A DNA stretch of 64,000 nucleotides from NCBI RefSeq assembly GCF_024494465.1, contig NZ_JAETXM010000011.1, positions 62,001 to 126,000 of the forward strand. The letters run 5' to 3'. Shown piece by piece: positions 25,895 to 33,705 of the stretch; position 1 is the stretch's first letter, and the number at the start of each line of letters is the position of its first letter. The stretch is from Bacillus sp. V3B (GTDB lineage: Bacteria > Bacillota > Bacilli > Bacillales > Cytobacillaceae). The translations under genes and the position numbers were made by a program. The notes beneath the pieces were generated by a model. It searched no databases and was not told where the DNA came from. It was given only the letters and a program-made list of their open reading frames with translations.

Positions 25895-27035
25895 TGTATT
25901 TGCCCATGGTACAGAAGAAGAGCATCAAAAGGAGGGTTTAATGTATGACAAGCTAATTGATGGAGGCCTACTGGTTTCAGTTCTTTTATTAGTGGTATCA
26001 GTTGTCGGTATCATAGTGATTTCAAAGAAAGCAAAATCAATAAATGTTAAGTCCCAACAGGGTCAGAAAAAAAGAAATCAATTAAAAAGAAGTTCTACAA
26101 CCCTAAAATGGATTAGTGTAGCAACGTTATTAAGTTCAGTTCTTTTTGGATTTATGACCATGAAAAATACTAATGCTGAACAGGAAAGTACTACTGGATT
26201 TCAACATATACATGGGCTTGGGTACACAAGTGATGGAAATAGTTTTTATATACCGGCTCATGACGGCTTAAGGGTCTATTCAAACGGTGAGTGGAGTATT
26301 CCTGAAGGGGAGAAACACGACTATATGGGATTTTCTATGGTAGATGATGGATTTTACAGTAGCGGTCATCCTGGCCCAGGCTCAAAATTGGAAAATCCTT
26401 TTGGAGTCGTAAAAAGTAATGATTTAGGAAAATCGTTAGAAGTATTAGATCTTTATAAAGAGGTGGATTTTCACGGAATGGCTGCAGGCTATTATTCACA
26501 TGCAATTTATGTTCTAAATCCCCAACCGAATAGTAGGATGGAAGACACGGGCCTTTATTATACATTAGATGAAACGAAAACATGGACGAAAAGTGATGTG
26601 AAAGGATTAGATGGTCAACCTGCATCACTCGCAGTGCACCCATCAGATGAGAAAATCATGGCAATAGGTACAAATCAAGGTGTATTTCTTTCAACTGATT
26701 TTGGCAATAACTTTGAAAGAATATTACCAGAGGTGCCAACATCAGCCATCCATTTTACAAAAGAAAACAAATTAGTGGTGGGCGGTCTAGAGGATGAGCC
26801 CGTAATGTATGAAATTAATTTAGATATGAATGAGAGGACAAAGATTTCTATTCCGAAAATAAGTAATGAAGATGCAATAACATATATTGCTGTAAGTCCT
26901 CAAAACAATTCAGAAATTGTTTTCACAACATTTGAGAAGCACATTTATATAACAAAAGATAATGGAAATAGTTGGACGAAGATTGCAAAGGATGGAACAG
27001 CTATTGATATTAAAGTGGAAAAGGAAGCAAAGTAG
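25836..27035 (+). CDS. F510_1955-type BNR-repeat/beta-propeller membrane-anchored protein
   Basis: 399 residues. A signal-like N-terminus (LFTLIYFLMVALPIDVFAHG) is followed by a membrane helix near residues 45-65 and another near 95-110, then a Sortilin/BNR-like beta-propeller with repeated blocks GLRVYSNGEW, GLYYTLDETKTW, GVFLSTDFGNNF and HIYITKDNGNSW. It matches what databases call F510_1955 family glycosylhydrolase, although no glycosidase active site is evident. Such genes often accompany copper or other metal-response genes. It overlaps the previous gene by 59 bases; SD GGGGGAAAAG. Confidence 0.7.
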   Translation: MMKLRLFTLIYFLMVALPIDVFAHGTEEEHQKEGLMYDKLIDGGLLVSVLLLVVSVVGIIVISKKAKSINVKSQQGQKKRNQLKRSSTTLKWISVATLLSSVLFGFMTMKNTNAEQESTTGFQHIHGLGYTSDGNSFYIPAHDGLRVYSNGEWSIPEGEKHDYMGFSMVDDGFYSSGHPGPGSKLENPFGVVKSNDLGKSLEVLDLYKEVDFHGMAAGYYSHAIYVLNPQPNSRMEDTGLYYTLDETKTWTKSDVKGLDGQPASLAVHPSDEKIMAIGTNQGVFLSTDFGNNFERILPEVPTSAIHFTKENKLVVGGLEDEPVMYEINLDMNERTKISIPKISNEDAITYIAVSPQNNSEIVFTTFEKHIYITKDNGNSWTKIAKDGTAIDIKVEKEAK

Positions 27036-27062
27036 AGAATAATTTTCAAGTACTTCAAACGT

Positions 27063-27300
27063 TCAGCTAGAAAAGGGCGTAATCCACAAACCGGTAAAGA
27101 AATAGAGATTACTGCTTCTAAAGTTTCAGCTTTTAAACTAGGGAAAGAATTAAAAGAATCCGTTAAATAAAAAATAGATATTAATAGTGTGAAATACTCT
27201 GGGTATTCGAATCCAGAGTGTTTTTTATTTTAAAGATATTTACTATCACTTGTTCATAATTGTTACACCCTGTTAGAATAAAATGAAAATGCGATGATAT
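27063..27300 (+). repeat. Duplicated 3' half of the HU gene with its terminator
   Basis: Matches 61290-61530 nearly base for base: codons 55-90 of the HU gene ([16 protein letters not shown] ... [10 protein letters not shown]), the hairpin terminator and about 80 bases beyond, ending at GCGATGAT. Several missense changes occur and the first half is absent, so it is a pseudogene fragment created by a segmental duplication. Confidence 0.88.
27196..27227 (+). terminator. Terminator copied with the HU fragment
   Basis: ACTCTGG-GTATTCGAAT-CCAGAGT followed by GTTTTTTATTTT, identical to the terminator of the intact HU gene. Confidence 0.8.
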
Positions 27301-27353
27301 CAAGCTATCAATATGTTCAAACAGCCTTGTTCAAAGTGTAGGATGGAGATTAT

Positions 27354-27398
27354 ATGAAATTTGGCTATGCGAGGGTCAGCACAAAGGATCAAATGTTC
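27354..27398 (+). pseudogene. Serine recombinase start fragment
   Basis: SD GATGGAG and ATG open MKFGYARVSTKDQM, the strongly conserved N-terminus including the catalytic Ser of resolvases, after which homology is lost. It parallels the start fragment at 6742. Confidence 0.7.
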
Positions 27399-27976
27399 TT
27401 TATATATAAAACGAGTAGCGCAAAGTTATGTTTTAACTTTCACTTAGTTTTTCGCTTAGCTGTTTCCATTTTTTATTTAGTAGCCTTTAGGCTGCAATTT
27501 CCTTTAGGAATAAAGATTTAGTGAACTAAAGGTCAAAACAATAAACTTCAGAACCTTTTCAGAACCTTCTTGGGTGACAACAATTGAGACTGTAAGAAAG
27601 GAAAGGGTGCAGATTTTGAATAAAGTTTGATCAAAAATCCTGTGTTACAGGATTTTTTTTGTTCCATAATCGGGCCATATTGCTGAGGAACAATTAAAGA
27701 AAACGGGTCTGTTGGAAGAGAGAAAGTAATTGATATTTAGGTGAAGTTTCTCCTTAACCTTTTATCAATCTTTTCTTTAGCCCTTATTTTTATCACGGAT
27801 ATATAAGTAGAAATGAATAAACTCAATATAACAAATGGAGGTAGAAATGTAGAAAAGGCAAATTAAGAACTTCATAAAATTTTTTTTTGATTAGCAAAAA
27901 ATCTAAAGGGTTTAATAACCTGTTGGTAGTATAATAAAAAAGTATTTCAATAGAAACAGGGGCTGATGAATGGAAG
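27399..27976. other. Noncoding region with a terminator
   Basis: No intact gene. AAAATCCTGT-GTT-ACAGGATTTTTTTT at 27633-27660 is a strong terminator. A tail-like frame IAEEQLKKTGLLEERK ends at 27730 and may be the last codons of a lost gene. The rest is AT-rich. Confidence 0.5.
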
Positions 27977-28627
27977 ATGTTTGTTAAAGATGCAGAAGTA
28001 AGGGAAGTAACTATATTTAGCCATAATGGTAATATAATTAAAACAGAAGACAGAGAAATTAAAATCATTGCTAGATTTGAAGAACCGTTAGTTGTAGTTT
28101 TAGGCTCAGTACTGGATGATGAGGAATGTGAGGCACTTATTCAGTTGTCAAAAGACCTCCTTCAGCGTTCAAAAATCGGAAGTACAAAAGAAGTCAGTGA
28201 TATACGAACAAGTAGCGGCGCATTTTTAACAGACGTCAAAAGTAATATTCTTGCGAGGGTAGAAAAAAGGGTGTCGGCCATTATGGGAATTCCTATAGAG
28301 CATGGGGAAGGACTACACATTCTGAACTACAAACCTGGTCAAGAGTACAAAGAACATTTAGATTATTTCGCTCCTACAAGCAAAGCGGCGAAGAACAATC
28401 GTATCAGCACGCTTGTATTATACTTAAATGATGTAGAAGAGGGAGGCACAACCTTTTTCCCGAAACTTAATTTAACTGTTTGTCCGCAAAAGGGCATGGC
28501 AGTTTACTTTGAATATTTTTATAATGATCCAATATTTAACGAGTTAACACTACACGCAGGAACTCCTGTAGTAAAAGGAGAAAAGTGGATAGCTACTCAA
28601 TGGATGAGAAGGCAGAAAGTCATTTAA
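27977..28627 (+). CDS. Prolyl 4-hydroxylase-like 2OG-Fe(II) dioxygenase
   Basis: 216 residues matching the bacterial (Bacillus) prolyl-4-hydroxylase alpha-subunit-like family. The double-stranded beta-helix shows the iron ligands H-x-D in EHLDYF (near residue 128) and a distal His in LHAGTPV (near 195), with the 2-oxoglutarate-binding Lys in VVKGEKW. The N-terminal EEPLVVVLGSVLDDEECEAL is typical. It hydroxylates proline in peptide targets using O2 and 2-oxoglutarate; the substrate is unknown. An ATG start with weak SD (GGAAG). It stands alone. Confidence 0.82.
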   Translation: MFVKDAEVREVTIFSHNGNIIKTEDREIKIIARFEEPLVVVLGSVLDDEECEALIQLSKDLLQRSKIGSTKEVSDIRTSSGAFLTDVKSNILARVEKRVSAIMGIPIEHGEGLHILNYKPGQEYKEHLDYFAPTSKAAKNNRISTLVLYLNDVEEGGTTFFPKLNLTVCPQKGMAVYFEYFYNDPIFNELTLHAGTPVVKGEKWIATQWMRRQKVI

Positions 28628-28716
28628 ATCGATTAAATAAAATGATTCGTTTGACGGGTCATTTCATATGAATACAAAAATATAAACTAATAGTTATGCG
28701 GTTTTGAACCAGAAGA

Positions 28717-28911
28717 ATGCGAAAGAAAAAACTTCACGTTCATGAGATAGAGGAATACGACTTTATTAACGGTATATGTGAATTGAAAGGGTTAGAATTG
28801 ATCTGCTCATCCTGTCATAGTTTCCATCATTTATATAGGACGTACAGCGTTACAACTAAAGCACAGATGGATGAAATAGGGGTGTTCTCTCTGAACGTGA
28901 TTAGAAAGTAA
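28717..28911 (+). CDS. Small protein with CxxCH motif
   Basis: 64 residues: KLHVHEIEEYDF near the start and ICSSCHSFHHLY near residue 30. The two His clusters and the CxxC recall the zinc-binding part of HNH nucleases, but the protein is too short to be complete. SD is weak (AGAAG). Possibly a remnant; moderate to low confidence that it is expressed. Confidence 0.35.
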   Translation: MRKKKLHVHEIEEYDFINGICELKGLELICSSCHSFHHLYRTYSVTTKAQMDEIGVFSLNVIRK

Positions 28912-29247
28912 CGTTTAGGATCAGTTGCGACATGCCGTATAAGGAAGAGGTCATAAAACAATTAAGAAAAAAGATTTATATGTCGGAACTAAATAGATTT
29001 CCAATTCGCTTTAATTAGGTATTAGTTTTTCAAGAATCGGGCGCAAGAATTGAGCAATGATGGACTGTTTAAGCAGTCCATTTTTCTTGATCGGATCTTT
29101 AATCAGTTAAAGGACAGGATAATTCAATAGGATATTAGTCTTTTATGGTAAGATTATAGAATAAGATAAGATAAGTTATGAGGGGAATAAGTTGAAAGTC
29201 ATCGTTTTAAAATGAACAGCATGAAACTATTATAGGAGAGTCCTAAA
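28912..29247. other. Spacer with terminator
   Basis: TGGACTG-TTTAAG-CAGTCCA followed by TTTTTCTT at 29061-29088 is a terminator. Nothing else is evident. Confidence 0.55.
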
Positions 29248-29640
29248 ATGAAAAAGAAAATGAACTATTTAATCTTACTTTTAACGATCATCTTTATGGT
29301 TGGTTGTACCAACGTAGAAGATACATCCAATACAGATGTAGAAACAGATTCACAAGAAGTAACCGCAGTTGAAACAAATAAAAATAATGAAAAAGAAGAA
29401 ACTGTCACTACGGTTGTTGATGAACCAGTAGTAGAGGAAACGCCGAGTGTCCCGGTTGCGGAGGAAACACCAACCCAACCAAATAATGAACTGTTTTCAG
29501 GATACAAACTTATTGAAGTTGATGGTGGTGATTTGTCTGGATATCGTGAACCTAACGTCGTCGTTGACATTGGATATGGGGACCGTGAATATTGGGCATT
29601 TACATTAGTTATATTTAGGTTAGGAAAGCAAAACAGTTGA
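29248..29640 (+). pseudogene. Lipoprotein with start of a nuclease-like domain, 3'-truncated
   Basis: A lipoprotein signal (LTIIFMVGC lipobox, Cys 20), a Thr/Glu/Val-rich linker to residue 80, then GYKLIEVDGGDLSGYREPNV and YGDREYWAFT. From memory this start is shared with Bacillus lipoproteins carrying a DNA/RNA non-specific endonuclease domain of 150 more residues. Here the frame changes to LVIFRLGKQNS and stops, so the catalytic part is lost. SD AGGAGAG precedes the ATG. The truncated lipoprotein may still be made. Confidence 0.5.
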
Positions 29641-29648
29641 CACTAAAG

Positions 29649-29695
29649 GGACCACGCATATTAGACATATCTAATATGTGTGGTCCAATTTTATT
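29649..29695 (+). terminator. Strong terminator
   Basis: GGACCACGCATATTAGA pairs with TCTAATATGTGTGGTCC (one G-T pair), followed by AATTTTATT. Confidence 0.75.
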
Positions 29696-29800
29696 ACCTT
29701 ATTAAACTAAAGCATCCGTTAGTGAAAAAGTATCATTACATATTAAACCCTGTATAAATTTGGTGCATTTTCAAATGATAACGGAAAAGGAGGTAATAGG

Positions 29801-30253
29801 ATGAAGAAATTCTTGATTTTAGCGATTTTTATTTTTTGTACAAGTTTAGTCAGTATTACTGTTAGTGCAGAAAATGAACATAATCACGACTCAGTTGGTA
29901 TGGAACAGGCTTTTGATAATCTTATGGTTTCACAATTTAATGATGAAATTAACAAAGCAGTAGAAAACTTTTACAAAAAGGAGTCAGTAAGAATAAATTA
30001 TAATTGGTTTGATAAAGGGTATGATGTTGTTGAAGTGTCTCAAAGTGAAAAAGGCAGAAAGTTAAGTCATCCCTTTGTTATTAAATTTACCGTTTTATCT
30101 TACGATGATAAAAAGCCGATAGGAACTGATACAATCACATTTGGAGTATCACCAACAATTGAGAATAAAGATTTGAATAAGAAAAGTATAGCAGCAGTTA
30201 ATGTTGAACTTTTAAATTTTCAGCACAATAAGCCAACAAAAGAAGAAAACTAA
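29801..30253 (+). CDS. Secreted DUF3888-like protein
   Basis: 150 residues with a signal peptide (KKFLILAIFIFCTSLVSITVSA, likely cleaved after Ala 23). The mature part starts with a His-containing acidic stretch and then FDNLMVSQFNDEINKAVENFY, resembling the small exported DUF3888 family of bacilli. No catalytic motif is visible. SD AAAGGAGG precedes the ATG and a terminator follows directly. Function unknown. Confidence 0.55.
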   Translation: MKKFLILAIFIFCTSLVSITVSAENEHNHDSVGMEQAFDNLMVSQFNDEINKAVENFYKKESVRINYNWFDKGYDVVEVSQSEKGRKLSHPFVIKFTVLSYDDKKPIGTDTITFGVSPTIENKDLNKKSIAAVNVELLNFQHNKPTKEEN

Positions 30254-30260
30254 TTGAATT

Positions 30261-30285
30261 AGCACCCTTTTTGGTGCTTTTTTTA
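30261..30285 (+). terminator. Rho-independent terminator
   Basis: AGCACC-CTTTTT-GGTGCT with a T7 tail right after the secreted-protein gene. A second hairpin, AGGAGTTG/CAACTCCT, lies at about 30340-30365. Confidence 0.8.
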
Positions 30286-30398
30286 TGAATAAAATACGCC
30301 TTATTACATTAAACTGCCACTTTACTTGAAGAAGAAATAGGAGTTGTCGCTGCGGCAACTCCTTATTCAATATTCGCATCCGTTAGTGCAATAAAAGA

Positions 30399-30668
30399 TT
30401 ATTTACTTAATTGTTTATCCAATAATGATTTAAATGTCTTTTGAGTATTGGAGTTATTTATTAGCCTTTTCGTTAAAATTCTACTTTGCAAAAACTTCCT
30501 TACTTTCCTATTCACAAAAAACAACCGATGATACTTTTCATCACTATATAACTCATTAAACCATTTATACTTTCTTAATTCTTCAATGTGTTTGTCTATC
30601 TTCTTTGTGTCTAAGGAATCATCTTGTCCAATACTTCCGAGTAATCCAGCAATAATTTCAAAAAACAT
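30399..30668 (-). CDS. Small hypothetical protein
   Basis: 89 residues, starting MFFEIIAGLLGSIGQDD and then basic and helical (LRKYKWFNELYSDEKYH, KVRKFLQSRILTKRLI). SD AAAGGAGAAC lies 8 bases before the ATG. I do not recognise the family. The weakly hydrophobic N-terminus may be a membrane-associated helix. Confidence 0.5.
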   Translation of the reverse strand: MFFEIIAGLLGSIGQDDSLDTKKIDKHIEELRKYKWFNELYSDEKYHRLFFVNRKVRKFLQSRILTKRLINNSNTQKTFKSLLDKQLSK

Positions 30669-30769
30669 AAAAAATGTTCTCCTTTAAGAAAAGTAATTAC
30701 TAGTATAACTTTCCCCCATTATTAGACACAAATGTACTAATCTTTATTCAACTGATATGAACGAAACTG

Positions 30770-31207
30770 TCAACCCACCACACCCAAATGGTTTTAAATG
30801 GGGTTTCATTCAGAAATGAATAGAGTTATTCCTTGTTCAACTTAGCAGCCAAATATCCTTGCGGATTTAGCTTGTCAAGGGCGTACTTTCCCTTGATGAG
30901 CTAAATCCGCAATGGATACAATCCTAAAAGTTGAAAAGGATAACCTTGAAAACTTGGCACGAAGGCAAAAACACTGACGGTGGTATACAATCTGATATGC
31001 GTGGGTTGGGTACCACATTTCATTCCATCCGTCACGGAGCTACCTCGGACTAAACGCGCACGTTCGGTTTTTCAAGCCTAGTACATAGTTGAACATGAGG
31101 GTTCTCCTTCACGGGGATTTGCCTCCGAGCCAAATCTTCAATGAATCCTATAAGCCCAAAATTCGAGTTCAAAAAATCACAACTTACATGGTATGATCTT
31201 GATTAAC
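30770..31207 (-). ncRNA. Candidate guide RNA (seekRNA/bridge-RNA) region of IS1111-type element
   Basis: 438 noncoding bases downstream of the transposase. At 30859-30912 TTGCGGATTTAGCT pairs perfectly with AGCTAAATCCGCAA. Inside, an internal loop of two bases on each side (TG/TG) is followed by TCAAGGG/CCCTTGA. Stem-internal-loop-stem architecture in this position is what IS110-family guide RNAs show. The guide sequence cannot be verified without the target pair. Confidence 0.5.
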
Positions 31208-32332
31208 TTAAGCAACCTTTTCATTTAGATGCTTTTTTTCGATAGCACAACCGATAGCCCAAATAAAACCAAGTAATTCTCTAGCAACAGCCACCACAGC
31301 TACTTTACCACCTTTTCCTTTAGCTGAAATACGATGATATTTCATATGGAGACGGTGTTGTGCTTTCCAAGCAATGCGTTTTGCCTCTGGATCTTGACCT
31401 TCTTGACGCTTAAGTAATTCACCTTTAAGAGATGGACGATGACGATAAGACCAACAAACTTCTACTATGGAACGACGAATTTGGGAGTTTCCTGTTTTCG
31501 TAATGGAACCTTGCCAACGGTTCGCACCACTCGAATATTCTTTAGGAACAAGACCAGCATAGGACATTAGTTGCCTTGGATTAGCAAAACGAGAAAATTG
31601 CCCAATTTCAGCCACTAAGGTAACGGCGGTAACTTCTGCGACTCCTCTTAATGTTTGAAGAGCCTGAATGACTGGAGAATGTTCACTTTGAAGTGCTTCT
31701 TCGTGTATTTGAGCTTCAATACGTTTCATACGCTCCTCAACCTCATAGATAGCATGAAGGTACTCTTGAAAAACAACTCGTTGTGAGGATCTTTCAAAGG
31801 TTAATTTATTTAACCATTCACGATGTTTTACAGTCCAGTTACGCATTCCTTGAGGTGGTCGTATTTCATGACGAAGTAAAAAGTGTACAAGTCTCTGACG
31901 AGAGCTTTGTAAATCTTCACGAGCATCATGACGAGCACGAACTAAGTCTCTCAATGCTTCATGGTCTTCGTCTGGAACCCATACAGAAGTAAGCTCGCCA
32001 GCACGAAGTAGTTGGGCTAATCTAATAGAATCTCTCTTATCTGTTTTGACACGATCGCCAGAACGCTTTGGGATAAGAGTAGGCGCAACAACCATACATT
32101 CAATGTCCATAGATAAAAGTAATCGATAGATTCCGTATCCAGTAGATCCAGCTTCATAACAAACAAGTAGATTTTCAGGATTACCTAACATTTTCATTAA
32201 TTTACGAATGTTTTCTGGCTTATTTTGAATGGTACTATGAAATCTAGGCTCTCCACGACCTGAATCAGCAATCGCAACGGCAATAGTATCTTTAGATACG
32301 TCTAAACCAACAAATTTTTGTACATCCTTCAT
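31208..32332 (-). CDS. IS110-family (IS1111 group) transposase/recombinase
   Basis: 374 residues. The N-terminal RuvC-like DEDD domain shows FVGLDVSKDTIAVAI, LVCYEAGSTGYGIYRLL and VKTDKRDSIRLAQLLRAGEL. After a coiled coil (EYLHAIYEVEERMKRIEAQI) comes the C-terminal domain with LRGVAEVTAVTLVAEIG, LMSYAGLVPKEYSSG and KTGNSQIRRSIVEV, where the catalytic Ser lies. SD AAAGGAGCC precedes the ATG. Full length and without stops. It recombines DNA under guidance of the element's RNA. Confidence 0.9.
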   Translation of the reverse strand: MKDVQKFVGLDVSKDTIAVAIADSGRGEPRFHSTIQNKPENIRKLMKMLGNPENLLVCYEAGSTGYGIYRLLLSMDIECMVVAPTLIPKRSGDRVKTDKRDSIRLAQLLRAGELTSVWVPDEDHEALRDLVRARHDAREDLQSSRQRLVHFLLRHEIRPPQGMRNWTVKHREWLNKLTFERSSQRVVFQEYLHAIYEVEERMKRIEAQIHEEALQSEHSPVIQALQTLRGVAEVTAVTLVAEIGQFSRFANPRQLMSYAGLVPKEYSSGANRWQGSITKTGNSQIRRSIVEVCWSYRHRPSLKGELLKRQEGQDPEAKRIAWKAQHRLHMKYHRISAKGKGGKVAVVAVARELLGFIWAIGCAIEKKHLNEKVA

Positions 32333-32473
32333 AATATCGGCTCCTTTTCGTGTGTAGCTCTACACTTGGTTTTTTATTTTGGATAGTAACATTATGACCA
32401 AGTGCAACCTACGTTAAGCGATGGGAGCCGTTTCGTTCATTATGACTAAACTGCCCCTTATATACAGTATATC

Positions 32474-32521
32474 AAGGCGTAGTATTTAACGTTAACAACG
32501 TTAAATACTACGCCTTTTTTG
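32474..32521. terminator. 20-bp perfect hairpin terminator
   Basis: AAGGCGTAGTATTTAACGTT, a three-base loop, then its exact complement and a T6 run. It lies between the IS element and the Tn554-like unit and may isolate the tnp genes from outside transcription. Confidence 0.8.
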
Positions 32522-32624
32522 TTTCTATATTTACTACATATATTCAGTAAAAAAATATAGTAAATATAGTTTTCATAGAAAGGTGGACAAAAATACATCA
32601 CTATTGATTTCGGAGGTGATGTTA

Positions 32625-33705
32625 ATGAAAGTGCAAGAGGTTTTAATTAATGACAAAAAGAGATATCTGCTTATTGATGGCGATAACAAACCTATCGTCC
32701 CCGTTTTAAAGTTTCTTAAATATCTAGATAACATTGGAAAAGCAGAAAATACATTAAAGTCATACTGTCATTATTTAAAGTTTTACTTTCAATTTTTAAA
32801 CGAAAAAGAAAAAGAGTACAAGGAAGTGGATCTTGACCTTCTAGCGGAGTATATATCTTGGCTAAGAAGTCCATATCAATCTACTAAAGTAGTTCAAATT
32901 CAACCAACAAAAGCAAGGAGATCAGAGCGAACAGTTAATACTATGGTGACTTGCGTTCAAAGTTTCTACGATTACTTGATGCGAGTTGAAGATTATGAAA
33001 AGGATCTATCCGAAAAAACAAAAAAGCAGGTGATTGGGAATCAGCGATCTTTTAAGCCCTTTTTACATCATATCTCAAAGGGAAAACCATTTAACAAAAA
33101 CATATTAAAAATAAAAGAACCCCGAAGAGAAGTTTTAACACTCTCTAAGGCTCAGGTGCAAGCTGTTCACGATGCGTGTAGTAACATCCGAGACGCTTTA
33201 CTGATTCGGGTTTTATATGAAGGTGGTCTTAGGATTGGAGAGGCTTTATCTTTGTGGATTGAGGATTTTGATATTGGCTCCACTACCATTCGAGTACGGA
33301 AATCAAAAACTGTAAGTGGTGAAGGACGCAAAGTGTATGTATCTGCCGATACTATGAATGTTTTTCAAAGATTATCTTATTGATATTCACGATGTAGATA
33401 CAAATTTTGTTTTTATTAATTTATCTGGTCCTAATAAAGGTGAACCGTTAAATTATCGAGCAGCTATCGATGTGATAGAGCGTATAAGAAGGAAAACTCA
33501 GATTGATGTTACACCCCATATGTTGAGGCACACTTATGCCACTGAGCTTCATGAACAAGGCGTAGAGGTATCAATAATACAAAAGTTATTAGGCCACGCA
33601 CAGGTCCAAACAACTATACAAACATACGTCCATCCTTCGGATGAAACAATTAGAACAGAGTGGCAGAAAGCACAAGAGAATAGGAACGGTGAGAAATTAA
33701 AGTGA
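32625..33705 (+). pseudogene. tnpA: Tn554-like tnpA tyrosine recombinase, frameshifted
   Basis: An N-terminal SAM-like core-binding domain, then catalytic residues: Arg in YEGGLRIGEALSLW, HMLRHTYATEL (HxxR), LLGHAQVQTT and the Tyr in IQTYVHPS. The frame breaks at about 33365 (VFQ/KDYLIDIHDVD), where one extra A in CAAAGAT shifts the reading; removing it joins both parts into a protein of about 360 residues. SD GGAGGTGATGTTA supports the ATG at 32625. It overlaps tnpB (GTGA). Unless ribosomal slippage occurs it is inactive. Confidence 0.85.

Larger units (their letters stand above)
30757..32440 (-). mobile_element. IS1111-type IS110-family element (about 1.7 kb)
   Basis: Subterminal inverted repeats ATGAACGAAAC (30757-30767) and GTTTCGTTCAT (32430-32440) flank one transposase gene and a long structured noncoding region downstream of it. 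Subterminal repeats and a 3'-side noncoding end are hallmarks of the IS1111 subgroup. The transposase is intact, so this copy may be active. The exact tips lie a few bases outside the repeats. Confidence 0.75.
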
